From: Argentina anserina
Taxonomy: Eukaryota; Streptophyta; Magnoliopsida; Rosales; Rosaceae
Assembly: GCF_933775445.1 (NCBI RefSeq)
Contig: NC_065877.1
Coordinates: forward strand, 30,256,001 to 30,320,000
Direction of reading: 5' to 3'
DNA length: 64,000 bases
Shown here: one piece after another, positions 9,918 through 22,375 of the stretch
Numbering within the stretch: position 1 is the first letter of the stretch
Layout of the letters: the number at the start of each line of letters is the position of its first letter
Position numbers and translations under genes: made by a program
The notes under the pieces: generated by a model
The model's database searches: none
What the model was told of the DNA's origin: nothing
Seen by the model: only the letters and a program-made list of their open reading frames with translations

Positions 9918-11025
9918 TACAAATTAATATCTTGCAATGTTTCAACCTCCTGGGTCAAGAGAAAAGTCTTTATATTTAGGATATATTTGGCGCGGCTTTC
10001 TGACATTTCTATAAACAGGGTAGTATATGAGGGGTTTGTCAGTTGTATAGACATGTATATTATATACACACACTTATGTGTAGTAAAGGAGGAGTTTGAT
10101 AAAATGTACCATGATTATGAGTGTGAGATTTGTGATTGAAAGTGTTGCTGTATCTCCCCTGCGCAATGGGAATGCAAAGAGAGACGAGACTGGTCCAAGT
10201 CCCTCGTGGGATCAATATCCATGATGAAGAAATTTGTACGCATGGACTTTTATAATTCATGTGTGGTCTATCTTTTCGACGGACGCGGATTGTATACACC
10301 TTCGACCACTAGCGCGCGCGGTTTTACGCGCCTATTAAAATAATAAAACCCAGCTATTTGAACCATTCCGCGTGTCATAAAAAAAGTATAGGAACGGTCA
10401 ACTTTAACAGCCTCTTGCCCCCAAATTCTCATTCTTATCGCCTCTCTTCATGATGGCCGCTGATTCTTCCGTTATGGGGCTGAGCATTGGGGACTGAAAA
10501 ATTGGATTAGAGGGAGAGAGATTGAAGAGGAAGAAGATGGATGGTTTTCTGGGATGATAGGAAAGAAAGGGGTTGCATGCTACTGATCATCATCTAATTA
10601 AGGTTGTTTCTGGGTAGCCTTCACATTTATGCAACCCAACAAAAAGGATAAAAAATTTCCTTAATTCCTGGATTCACCGACACACAATCATACCAAATTT
10701 TTATGTTCTTCTTCACATTCGCCTTTTTATGGGTTTTCCCTAATACTGATGGATTGTACCATTGGAAATAAATTGGGTGAGTGAGAGAACAAATAATAAA
10801 TGGAAAATTATGGAATATGGATATTTTCTGAATGGAGGAACTAAGGAAGTATGATAAGATGGAGTTGTTTGTTTGATACTGTGAGGAAGATAAGAATTCA
10901 AAGGTTATAAAAAACAAAATCTCCATAACTCGGTGATTGTCTTCCATATCGGAGCTAACGTCCGTTTTGTGATTAACGGTGCACGTGCCCACGCGCTGTT
11001 GGTGCCTGCACTCTAACGGCTAGGA
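9918..11025. other. Intergenic DNA, nothing firm
   Basis: No gene with a recognisable product. A CG-rich spot (GCGCGCGCGG near 10310) and purine-rich DNA near 10500 are noted. Short minus-strand frames at 10627-10992 have no family match and an AT-rich composition. Confidence 0.35.
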
Positions 11026-11388
11026 TCAGTTTAACTTATCAGTGCTCTCTCTCTAATACTTTAAATAATCGAGACAATCCTAGTCGCTTATCTATTAAGA
11101 TAAATCTCAGCCATCAAATTTCTTTTTTTAAGAATGGATATCAGTTTAACTTATCAGTGCTCTCTCTCCAATGCTTTAAATAATCGGGACAATCCTAGCC
11201 GTTTATCTATTAAGACAAATTTCAGCCATCAGATTTCCTTTTTCAAGAATGAGTATCAGTTTAACTTATCAGTGCTCTCTCTCCAATGCTTTAAATAATC
11301 GAGACAATCCTAACCGTTTATCTATTAAGACAAATCTCAGCCATCAAATTTCATTTTTCAAGAATGGGTATGAGTTTAACTTATTAGT

Positions 11389-11389
<1 letters not shown>
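11026..11389 (+). repeat. 115-bp minisatellite, three units plus a partial fourth
   Basis: The word TCAGTTTAACTTATCAGTGC starts at 11026, 11141 and 11256, and a one-base variant at 11371, so the period is exactly 115 bp. Units are similar (for example TTTAAATAATCGAGACAATCC against CGGGACAATCC). Each contains a short CTCTCTCT run. The fourth unit breaks off at that run into the long TC tract that follows. Confidence 0.93.
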
Positions 11390-11453
<64 letters not shown>

Positions 11454-11454
11454 T
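11390..11454. repeat. (TC)n microsatellite
   Basis: About 60 bp of TC dinucleotides with two interruptions near the end. It continues directly from the CTCTCTCT run of the partial fourth minisatellite unit. Confidence 0.95.
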
Positions 11455-11994
11455 TGCACCTGTACGAACTAACGCGGCTTTGCCACCGTGCGCCAACATT
11501 GTCCCACCACAGTTGGCTAGGTGACCACCATCATTCAATTCCTCTCCTTCTCGTCTCCAAAACCCATGCCTTCAATGTAAGATTGAAGCAAATTTTCAGC
11601 AAAACCAAAATTGAGGCAGATTGAAAATTCAGAGTTCTCGGCGACGAGTCCGAGTTCCGACGACCATTTTTGGTGATCTCTCAACCACCTCTTGGATTTC
11701 GCATATTTTCCTCTTTAATTGTTCAAATCAGAGCTAATCCAATTTTTTTTCTCTCTTTTTGTTCTTCACCACTACTTGAATTCTTCTTCTCTCTCAACAA
11801 GATTTCTTGCTCTATCATCGGCTTGAACAAAGACGGTGGGTGGCGTTGTGGCAGCGAGAAATCACTGGGTTTGAAGGTTTGGATTCTGGGTTTGGGTCAG
11901 TCCCGGATTTGGGTTTACTGACAGAGACTTAACAGAGGCTTTAAAAAAAAATACGTGCCTCATCACGTGATTGCTGGTACTCACACACCACTGA
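11455..11994. other. Non-coding spacer, leader-like
   Basis: Pyrimidine-rich with CTCTC and TTCTTC runs, like a plant 5' UTR, and a short frame near 11670-11921 without a recognisable product. It ends at the solo LTR target site AGTAC (11995-11999). Confidence 0.3.
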
Positions 11995-11999
11995 AGTAC

Positions 12000-12977
12000 T
12001 GTTGTAAAAATCAATGATATATTGCATATATAATTTAATAAGCTGAATTAAAAATAAATATAAATCAGAAATGAAGAACACGAAAATAAATTCAACAAAA
12101 ATACCGAACGATTTGTGATGGAAGAACAAGTCGAGACGTGTGTGATACCACACTGTCCTTAAGACGTTTACGCCTCCTCTACCGGTGCAAGGATGCTTGG
12201 CGCTTGTCTCCCAGGATATAACGACTGAACAATTCTAGAAAGTTGCATTACTAACTAGAACCCTCAACGAACTCGAAAGGTACCTCTATCTGTCACCAGA
12301 GAAGAACTAAGAACTTTGAGAGTGGGAGAGAAATGTGTTTCGAATTGGATGATTTTACAATGAAAGGATGGTGGCTATTTATACTGTGAGGATTTGCAAT
12401 CAGCAATAAATACTGGATGAGTTACATATGTTACAAACATTGATTTCAATTCTGTTATAATATTCTCCATAACACACAATAACTCAGTTGTTACAAAAGA
12501 AGAATTTGAACAGTCAAGAGAATTTGAAAAGTCAAAACCGAATTTTCGGAAATGCAAAAAGAATATGCGTTCCGACCCTCAATTCGGTGTTGCATTCGTG
12601 TCCGCAGGTCGCACGGGCATACACGAGTTTCCCTTGCGACCTAGGATTTACACCCCCCCTTACGCGTGCGCGAGAGGGTAGAAGGGGGCTTACACACTTT
12701 ACAATCCATACACAATGGATTCTATATAAAGTCTTTTCAACACTTCTCTTTTCCAATGTGGGACAAATACCTTTCCCTCATTCTAAGTGGCCATCTTTGA
12801 GTGACAATTTCTTATTCACCTACAAACCAAATTACACAAACAAACATATGATCTAGTAGCCCTCATTATGGAGAACTCAAATCTATGTTCACCTTTGATT
12901 AATTATAAGTTTAACTTAATTTAATTAATCAATTAAAATTTGGTTTTAAATGGTTTTTCCAACCATTTTTTCCAACA
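12000..12977 (-). mobile_element. Solo LTR, Copia-like, 978 bp
   Basis: On the minus strand it begins TGTTGGAAAAAATGG and ends TTTTTACAACA, so it has TG...CA ends with a TGTTG/CAACA inverted repeat. A perfect 5-bp target duplication AGTAC flanks it (11995-11999 and 12978-12982). A TATA box (GTATAAATAG on the minus strand, about 12377-12386) is followed by a leader-like stretch, as in an LTR promoter. There is no internal region or second LTR, so it is a solo LTR left by recombination. The Copia assignment is from its size and layout and is an inference. Confidence 0.88.
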
Positions 12978-12982
12978 AGTAC

Positions 12983-13716
12983 ATAATACACTCTCATGAG
13001 TTCCCAGCTATAGTTAGCCAACAGTGTTAATAAAGAACAGAATAGATTCGTCATGACATCCGTGTTATATTTGGGTCGATAATTTGCTGGCTGATTGCGT
13101 GTTGGTTCTATCCAGTTCCGAAAGGGATTGCTGGTGCCTTGTCATTTCGTAAGGAGCAGAGGAATGATGGAAAATATCACAGAAATATGTTATGAGACAT
13201 GAGCTAAGCTTCACTGATGAATCTAAATGCGACAAGTTTTATGAGTTCTAGATCATTTGGAATTGTGTCTCTTGCAAAATAAGATAACTACGCAATCCTA
13301 GCTACTATCGTGCTTTAATATATATATATATATATATATTGATGTACTGTACACCAAATGAATCCTTTCCTTGGGCCTTAATTACGTGTAATTAACCACT
13401 TAAATCTCTGGCTTGTTCTTCCTATGAGCCATGAGGCTTGCTCTTGTGATATACCAAATGAAGGAAGCTCAGAATGCTGAAGCTGTGATCTCAAGGCCCA
13501 GCGCTATTCAATAATCGTATAAGTAACGTGTGAAACATGTAACCGGCCTTGGGGTTTTTGCCTCTAATAGACCCCAAATTCGTTTGGCGTTTTGAAATAT
13601 TAGCAACGACAGATGATGCTTATCTATCTATCTATCTGTCTTTGCTTTTGATGAATGTACTCAAATTTATAGTCTGTTTCGAGAGGATACTTTGATTTGA
13701 TTTGAAAAGCCATGCA
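12983..13716. other. Intergenic spacer between two solo LTRs
   Basis: No gene seen. A short (TA)n run lies at 13318-13340 and a (TCTA)n run near 13620-13640. Confidence 0.4.
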
Positions 13717-15296
13717 ACATATGTAACGACCCCAAAACTTCGAGCTTAAAAACTCAAAATTCTAAAATCGTTAAACACAAAATAATTTCAAATAAATCGA
13801 AATTATTAAAGTGTAACAGCGGATCAATTCTGAGTTCTCAATACCACTCAGACAACCAATTATTACAACCCAAATTTATAATTCATACATAGAATGGAAT
13901 GTAATAATCCTCACAAATCACTCACAAATCTCACAAATAAAATTACACAAATTCTCGCACACAAATCCACGCTAAAACCTCACCACTGTAGGATACGAAC
14001 GACTTCAAGCCTCTGTAGTCGTCACTCTACCTCCACTAATCAGTACCTGCGGAATTATCCCCTACACCATCGAATTGGTGCACCGGGATTGTAAACACAA
14101 ACCCGGTAAGCTTATAGCTCGTATGAGTAAAATCAAAATATAATTCGCATATCAAAATATACGATAAATCACAAAACAACAAATATAAATGCCCTCATGA
14201 GTCAATGGACAGCCCATCTGGTTGTCCCAAAGAAATATGAAATGAAACGCTCATGAGAAAATTAAGTAACCCTTCTGGTTACCCAATGCATTTATAATAC
14301 GGGTACCAAGAACGCTGGTACACATTTGTTACCCCTCTCGTAATACACCGCCGATATTGGATAGCTACCCGCTACCCAACATCCAAACAATCTGAGTACC
14401 CATGAGCAGATAACCACCCGTTACCTCACATGCAGTACTAAGGCAGACAGACTAGAGCTCTAACTGTATCGTAACTTTCGCCCGGCCAAAGGCTAGGTTC
14501 CGACTTGCCAAACACGTACAATAATCTCACATCATATTGTACCAAATCACGTCCGAAGACAAATCAATATTTTAACAATCTCAATGTTAAAATCACGTAC
14601 AATAATCTCACATCATATTGTACCAAATCACGTCCGATGACAAATCAATATTTTAACAATCTCAATGTTAAAATCATGTACAATAATCTCACATTATATT
14701 GTACAATTCAAATCACATGCTCAATACATTCACAATAACATCATAACAGTATATTATATAGCAAACTATATACATACGTACTTATTTACCATTTATACAA
14801 TATATATATGGTCCACTATATCTTATACGTGTCATATTTCATAACACTTGCTCAATACACAATCTTCCGCCATCAAAATGATCATTTCTAATGAATTAAT
14901 AACAGTATATAATATAATGAACTATATATATATATGCACTTATTACCATTATACATTATATATATATAATCCACTAAATTGTATACATGTTGTAATTCAT
15001 TATTAAATACTCTTGCAAAATCTTGAATCACCGCGAGGGTAGATTCGTAAATATGTGAGATTTTTACTCACCTTATTGACTTGAGCGTAATCCACAATTC
15101 CCGAAGATAATTCATTTCCTTGATTTAACGATCACCTTGAAAAGATAAGAAAAGAATTTAGAATCGTTTCGTAAACCTTTAAATGCCGAAACAGTAATAA
15201 TCGGTTACTGTTCAGCAATTTTCGGTTTTACGAAATTACTGTTCAGTGTTACTGTTCACTGTTACTATTCGCGGTTACTGTACAAATATGCAATTA

Positions 15297-15434
15297 ATAC
15301 GTATTTCTGTACGTATAAATACTATATACGTATTTCTGTACGTATAAATAATATATACGTATTTCTATACGTATAAATATTATATACATATTCTGTACGT
15401 ATAAATATTATATACGTATTTCTGTACGTATAGT
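15297..15434. repeat. ~28-bp ACGTATA minisatellite inside the solo LTR
   Basis: About five units of the type TACGTATTTCTGTACGTATA spaced ~28-29 bp apart. It is the shorter counterpart of the 13-unit array in the young LTRs. Confidence 0.85.
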
Positions 15435-16164
15435 ACTGTTTAAATGTAAATACAATCTCAGTAAATAAAATTTACTAATTACCTTTTACAAATTACTTTT
15501 TACATTTACTGAAAGTAATTTATATTTACATTTACCGAAGGTAAAATTTAATTACATTTACCGTAGTAAATAAAAATTACATTTACATTTACCGTACACA
15601 GTAAATTACCAAAATACCCTTATGTCAAAACTGTTCACACCGCCGCACGTGGCGGCGCGTGTGGCACACGCGCCACCTCCGGCGGGCCGCGCGTGGGGCC
15701 CACGCGCCGAGGCTAACCACGGCGCGTATCACGCCACCGCCGCCTCCAAAACCACCCTCTTCCTTCCCTCTCCCTCCCCACGGCCTCACACCGTGCCTAG
15801 CCCCCTCTACTCGCCCACACGCGCCGCCTAAGGCGGCGGCATCTCTCTCCAATCTCCTCAAACATGAATTCAACCACCACAAAAATCACACCCAAACATC
15901 TAAACAACCTAATTAGGCTAACCCTCACCTCAATTCGATGATGGAGAGCTCGCCTTGAGCACGGTGGTGGCGAGGAGGATCGGCGCTGCGACTTGCAGCT
16001 GTGGTGACGTCGGGGGTCCTCACGGGGCGAAACACGTGCTGGCGGGCTGGAGGGTGACTGCCTAGGTCCTTGCGACGTCGATGGACTGGGCGGTGCAGGC
16101 CACGGAGAGCTGGAGGTGGCAGATCAGCGAGAGGAATTCGAAGGGGGAAAGAAGGAGAGTCGGG

Positions 16165-16168
<4 letters not shown>

Positions 16169-16211
<43 letters not shown>
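16169..16211. repeat. (GA)n microsatellite inside the solo LTR
   Basis: GA dinucleotide run of ~42 bp. It corresponds in position to the shorter CTCTCTC run just after the LTR promoter in the young copies. Confidence 0.9.
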
Positions 16212-16214
<3 letters not shown>

Positions 16215-16593
16215 GAAATGAAAGGGTTTCCTGTTATGGAAACCCTAGTTAAAAAAAAATCCTTTTTATACTAGTTTCCAAATCGGAAACTAACTTCCGA
16301 CGTGAATAACTTTTACGTACGATGTCCGTTTCGAACGCGTCACATACTCACGAACTCGTATTGACGAGCTCTACAACTTTCATGAAGAAAGTTTTCGCAA
16401 CCGAGTGATGGAATAAAAGTCGGTAAAATCGTTCGGAAACGTAACGTTTTTCGAATAATCGTTCCTAAAACGTTTCCGTTTTTCGTTTCAAAGTATCGCA
16501 ACCATCACATTCGTTTTTAAATCAAACTTCACAACTTAAAAGAACTTAAATTGAACCAAATATTATTTTGAAATTTAGGGTTATTACAACATA

Positions 16594-17507
16594 TATGAGA
16601 GTAACTGGCCTTGACGACATCTAGCATAAGCAAGAATAGAGCGAGGTCGTAGGTCTCTATCCTTCTTAACAAAATGAAATAATTGTAATTCATCTAATCC
16701 ATCACGCAAGAAGTGTCTACTTTCTTTTACTGATCAACGAGGCCTTAATTAATTCTTTATCAATTATTTACTAGCATCATCATGTACATGCTTTACCGTA
16801 TGCATGCTGCATGCATATAGCAAGAGAATTCCATTAGATTTCCATGAATTCATTTATTGTACGTTGATGGATAGCCATTTATTTTCCTACTTTATTTCTT
16901 TTTCTTTTGTATGGAAGAGACCAAACAACAACGTACTCGACCGAACGTGCGTAATAGCATAGCTCAGCAAAACTCATGGCATATTTATTCCAGACAATTT
17001 TCATGCGTTGGCCATTTTGCTTTACCTTATGCTTTAGTTCGATCATGATCATGGAAAGCAAGCACGAGGATATATATTATGTCCACTTGTTTTTCTTCTG
17101 CAATAATTTTGTGTTCGAGGATCGATCTGAAGAGTGAAGAAGCTACAAACTATATTGGAAAGTATTGATGAACCGACATAGATGATAGAGAACTGCACAT
17201 ATGGCTGCGTACTTAGAAATTGGCGTTTTGCTCGAGTCCCATGCACTTAAACTTCACTTACGTAAAGCAGCAACTATGTCGGCAAATGCAATAGCTGGTT
17301 TTGGCTGCAGCAAGGCTAGGCTGTTGTTTTTGGTTACAAATTGGCCACCATGCAGATCGATATATACTTTCCAATATGTCAATGCTCTCTTCTTCTTGTT
17401 TTTTTTTTATGTAAGTGGAGACTGGAGAGTAGGTTACAGTGTATGTGTACTTAGCTTTATATATATATATTATCTATCGAGAGCGAAACTTTACTCATAA
17501 ATTTAAG
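16594..17507. other. Intergenic spacer
   Basis: AT-rich DNA with no gene recognised. Short frames at 16879-17500 on both strands lack family features. Confidence 0.4.
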
Positions 17508-17832
17508 AGTGAATTTTCAATTTTAGCATATTTTTCGGTCAATTTTTTTTTTCACCATAAGCAATTCAATATTTAGGTATGTTATTCAAGATTATCTCTA
17601 CAAAATTTCAGACAATTCGGGCATCGTTATGTTATTGAAATTAGATTAAATTAATGAATGAATTAAAACTGATCAACATGAACTGTTCGTATAAATCTCA
17701 ATTTTAAAATCTCAAACCATTATCGAATTAGATGAAACTTTGTAGAGATGATCTTGAATAACATACCTAAATATTGAATTACTTATGACGAAAACATTTG
17801 ACAGAAAAATATGCTAAAATTGAAACTTCACT
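17508..17832. mobile_element. ~325-bp element with long inverted repeats (MITE-like)
   Basis: The left arm (about 17508-17622) and the right arm (about 17715-17832) are imperfect reverse complements over ~115 bp. Matching landmarks are GTGAATTTTCAATTTTAGCA against TGCTAAAATTGAAACTTCAC, and AATATTTAGGTATGTTATTC against GAATAACATACCTAAATATT. A ~90-bp loop separates them. This is a foldback or MITE architecture that could give a long hairpin RNA if transcribed. The exact ends and target duplication are uncertain. Confidence 0.75.
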
Positions 17833-19243
17833 ATGTAATATCAAAGTTGACCTTCACTATGAACTATATATGAACTATATATATATATCTATCTTAAGTC
17901 TAACCGCGCGGCTATCATGTGTACACGCATGCCAGGAATACATCGATTGAGCTTGAAAGATCTCTGTCTCTTTTTTTTTCACCAAAAACTATTAGTCATC
18001 TTTGCATTACGAAAGTGAAACTTTATTTGATAAGATTACTAAAGAATAAAAGAAAGTCGATCGAATCCAAAATCCCATCTAATAGTTGGTTCGATTCATT
18101 AGGTATAACAGATGGATGTACAATATTCAAGTCTGATGAATTGCAATTCATCACGTGTATAAAGGAAAACGGTGCCCTTTCTCGATCATAAACAATCTGT
18201 TCTGGGTGTGCATAAGCCTAACTCCAGGTCTATTGGACAATGAGTGCATGCTTTGGAGGACTTAATCTCATGCATCCACCCTGATAACCATGCATTATAT
18301 ATAACTAGCAGAAAGCGCGGATAGTTACAAGTGATAGATGAAAGGGTACATTTAAAAGACGAGAGCTGGACCCATATTTTGAAGGGGATGTTGTCCAACT
18401 TTGGTGTATAAGCAAGGATGGTGTGAATCTAACATAAACGAAAGACATAGACATGATCGATCGATCGAATTGTTATACACTTATACTTAACGTCGTTTGT
18501 TCTCTAAAATAAGACAACTTTCTCTTATTTTCTTAATTTTTTCAATTTGATACTTAATTAAGTCGATATGTAATTTGAAAAGATTTAATACTGCAACTTG
18601 CATGTTTTAACAATATTTGAGTTTCATACTTTCTTTCGTCTCAAATTAAAATCTATCTGCCATTGTTTTAACAATTGTTAATTGGGCACCCTTGTTAATT
18701 AGCTTATGATATTATGTCGGGTGCATTGTAGCTAGTCAATGAGTAGTGTCCTAATTAGAAACACCCACAGTCAAAATGGACTAATAACATTAAAAATGTA
18801 CACCACATAAATTATGTATCATATATATAATAATTTTCTGATATGCGACTAACTTCTATGTTATTTTGAAAACTCACACCGCACGTATTTCGTTAGTTAT
18901 ATCGTCTAATACGTACAATTATAATTTATTATACACACTCGATCGTCGACTTGACTATCAGTTGATATATAGTTGAAACCTCGTGTAATAAACCACCTGG
19001 TTCAGTAAGTCTTTAATTATTAATTTGCATTGCAAAGAAATTAAAGACCAAGGCTATCCGAGGTGATAGTGACTTCTTCTAAAAAAAGTTATAGTTACTT
19101 GTAGTTTTATCATATAATTAAAGGTTGTTGCATGCAAAAGGAGCGATCGATGAACTACATATAGGCTTCAAGGCTTGTAAATTACAATACATGCATCATG
19201 TTGCACATGCTTAGTTGACTCTACCTATCCCCAGCTTCTGCTC
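17833..19243. other. Intergenic DNA and promoter of the glycosyltransferase gene
   Basis: AT-rich DNA, no gene or defined repeat seen. The last part is the upstream region of the UGT gene. Confidence 0.4.
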
Positions 19244-19251
19244 TATAAATA
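19244..19251 (+). promoter_or_regulatory. TATA box of the UGT gene
   Basis: TATAAATA located 69 bp upstream of the ATG at 19313, with typical spacing for a short leader. Confidence 0.7.
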
Positions 19252-19312
19252 TCATTAGCTTCTCTTGTGAGTTCTACACCAAAATCAGTGACCACTATCA
19301 GAGAAGGGAAAT

Positions 19313-21321
19313 ATGAAGTGCATAAAAAGGAGATCCAACACCATCATCTTGGTTCCATATCCAGCACAGGGACATGTCACTCCCATGCTTATGTTAGCCT
19401 CCGCCTTCCTCACCCACGGCTTTAATCCGGTGCTGGTCACACCGGACTACATTCACCGCCAGATTGTCCCGAAGCTCGAATCAAAGGATAAGATTCAGTG
19501 CATACCGATCCCGGACGGCTTGGACAAGGACGCTCCGAGGGACTTCTTCACCATCGAGAAGGCTATGGAAAACACCATGCCTGTTCATTTAGAGAAACTT
19601 GTTCATCAACTTGATGAAGACGGAGGTGTTGTGTGCATAGTCATTGATTTGCTTGCGTCATGGGCTATAGACGTAGCCAACCGGTGCGGGATCCCAGCGG
19701 CCGGATTCTGGCCGGCCATGCTGGCCACGTACCGGTTGATCGGAGCCATTCCGGAGATGGTCAGGACAGGTTTCATTTCTGATGCAGGTCAGCACCTGCA
19801 AACGTTAGTTATCCTTAAGAATATATGCCTGATAACATCACAGTCTTCATCGATTATTTGCCTTCTCAATTTCCCACGGGTTTTAATTATTTTCTTTGAT
19901 TAGTGTTTAATTAGTGGTCCAAATCTCTAGGAGAACTGCTGTGATGGTATCTAGTCAATAAATACAATTAAAAACAGTAAGACACTAAGATGAAGTACCG
20001 TATTGATTTAACTAACAGGCAGTCTGCTTCATTTAGACACAAGCCATGCATATGTAAATTAACATGCAAATTTGCTGGGTCAACTATCTTGGTGATGATT
20101 AATGTGGTTGGGGATCCTAATCTGGATATTTCTTATGCTACACCAAACATGCAACTGTTCTTTTGCTATCTGTTAAATACAATTTAAGATGCGTCCGTTT
20201 GTGCGATATATCATAAATAATCACCTGTGTAATACTTTGAATCGCTCTTGAATATTTGTCAGACCTTTTTTTTTCTCCTTCTAATGGCAAAGTAAATATA
20301 TAATTACAGCGAAAAGAACGGTGTATAAATATTAATCTTGAAGAACTGAGCTTCATTTCGAGCTGATGTTTAATTGTTTATTATACTGTATGTGTTGGCA
20401 GGGTTTCCGAAGCAATCAGGTGGTACATGCTTCTTACCTAATCAACCCATGCTATCAAGTGAAGAGCTACCATGGTTGATAGGCACTCCACCAGCAAGAA
20501 CAGCAAGATTCAGATTTTGGACCAGAACCCTAGAGAGGTCAGAGTCTCTCCAATGGCTCCTTGTCAATTCATTCCCAAATGAATATGGCTTGGATGATAA
20601 GCAATCACAACATCAACACATTGATCTTCATCAACTGGTCAAAACCACCCTGAAAATCCGACCACAAGCTTTCCCAATTGGTCCCTTGAGCAAGCTCATA
20701 GGCACCAAAAACCCTAGCTTTTGGGAAGAAGATACAAGCTGCTTAGGCTGGCTTGACAAGCAACAGGACAACACTGTAATCTACATCTCTTTTGGGAGTT
20801 GGGTTAGTCCCATTGGAGAAACTAAGGTCAAAAGCTTGGCACTGGCACTTGAAGCTTTGGGGAAGCCATTCATTTGGGTCTTGGGGCCTTCATGGCGTGA
20901 GGGATTACCAATTGGGTACTTAGAAAGGGTGGCAAGGACAGGCAAAATTGTGTCCTGGTCACCACAAATGGATGTCCTGAAGCACAAAGCAGTAGGGTGT
21001 TATTTAACACATTGTGGGTGGAATTCAACAATGGAGGCCATTCAGTGCCATAAGAGACTCTTGTGCTATCCTGTTGCTGGGGACCAGTTTGTGAATTGTG
21101 GCTACATTGTGAACTTGTGGAGGATTGGGGTGAGATTGGGTGGGTTTGGGGTGAAGGATGTGGAAGAAGGATTGAAGAGGGTGATGGAGGAGGATGAGAT
21201 GGGGAATAGGTTGAGGAAGTTGTGTGAGAGAACTATGGGAGATGAGGCTAATAATAGAGCTGTGTCTAATCTCAAAACCTTCACTGGTCAGCTTAAAATG
21301 ACAACAGTTGGAGATCTATGA
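19313..21321 (+). CDS. UDP-glycosyltransferase, UGT82A1-like
   Basis: Two exons, 19313-19787 and 20402-21321, joined by a GT-AG intron in phase 1, give 464 residues, the usual family size. The N-terminal acceptor domain has PYPAQGHVTP with catalytic His21 and the paired Asp112. The C-terminal donor domain contains the plant PSPG box at residues 344-387, exactly 44 residues from the W of WSPQ to the Q of GDQ, including THCGWNSTMEA. These are GT1 enzymes that move sugar from UDP-sugar to small acceptors in the cytosol. The box wording (RLLCYPVAGDQFVNC) and the DAGFPKQ exon junction fit UGT82A1. The acceptor cannot be told from sequence. No disabling changes are seen. Confidence 0.92.
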
Positions 21322-21687
21322 CTGTGGTTTGTAAATTGATATGTTTCTGAATATTAAACGCCATTGTATTGTGCATGTATAGGTCTTTGACTTACTATAC
21401 ATTTGGATCAAACATGTAAAAGCTTATTATAGATTTTAAATCTATGGGGCGTCAAATAAGTTTCTGTAAGTAAAAAGAGTATGCAAACCAGTATGATCAT
21501 CAATGAATCTTAGGGACTAAGAGAATTAAGAGATTTCAACTTTATATCCACTGATAGTCCATGGATCTTATTATTGAGAATTAAGAGATTAGAGACTAAC
21601 CAATTTAATTTGAAAAATGGAGGACAAAATTATTTTTAGGGATAAAATTTAAGGAATAACAAATATTTTGTCCTTACGTCAAATACC
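21322..21687. other. 3' flank of the UGT gene
   Basis: 3' UTR and spacer running to the LINE target site. Nothing else is visible. Confidence 0.4.
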
Positions 21688-22375
21688 TATTTCGACTTAC
21701 TTTTTTTTTTAACTATGAAATCGTCACAATATATTGATAAGTATAACAGTCTACATAAACATAGAACGTCCTCCATAAGACTTCGAGACATTAGAACCAT
21801 GTGAAATAAACTAAGCTAAAACTTAGCTAAATAAACCTAGCAGTCTCAATGCTGACAAACCATGACATGAATCACAAAGCCACTACTAGCAACGTCCTCA
21901 CTAGCCTTATCAACAAGAACCAAAGCACGTTGGGTCTTGTACTTACGCTTCTTAGCTTTCTGATGTCCCGAATTTGCCTCACCTTTTTTCACCACCTTGG
22001 GTTTATTAGTAGAACCATTAGGTCGGCCAACTTTCCCCTTCATATGATCTCTTTCTTAGTCGGGGACACCACCCGACAACCATTAGCAATAGGCAAAGAA
22101 AGATTAGCATCACAAGAGCCATCAAAAGGAACAATTTCCATACCATTTCCAAGTAACTTCGATCGTTTGCTAAAATCATCAACCCTGCCGCTGGCTCCAT
22201 GCTTCGAGCCCAGCACACTTGAAGCATTGTTCTCCACTGGTTTCAGATTTTCCGCAGGCAATGTCACCACCTCCATGCTTTCACTACTTTTGGCTGAGGG
22301 AAGATCCGAGCAAGCTGGGTTGCCAACTCCGCCACCGACATACCTGGTAGCGAGAATGACAACTGAGGACATGAG

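Larger units (their letters stand above)
13722..16588 (-). mobile_element. Solo LTR of the 52632-62644 Gypsy family, 2867 bp
   Basis: On the minus strand it begins TGTAATAACCCTAAATTT and ends GGGGTCGTTACA, matching the ends of the LTRs at 52632-55834 and 59441-62644. It has the same order of landmarks: a TTCCGATTTGGAAACTAG region, a GA/CT run, a GC-rich GGCGCGTGTGGCAC island, ACGTATA repeats, and the CGGGTTTGTG stretch near its 3' end. A perfect 5-bp target duplication ACATA lies at 13717-13721 and 16589-16593. No internal region remains. It is clearly diverged and has fewer ACGTATA units than the young copy, so it is much older. Confidence 0.93.

Noticed and set aside
10627..10992. 121-residue minus-strand frame
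   Set aside because: AT-rich, no recognisable domain, no splice or promoter context, and low-complexity Ser/Phe content.
11249..11538. Frames encoding runs of Ser-Leu or Arg-Glu
   Set aside because: They translate the TC microsatellite and minisatellite. No family features.
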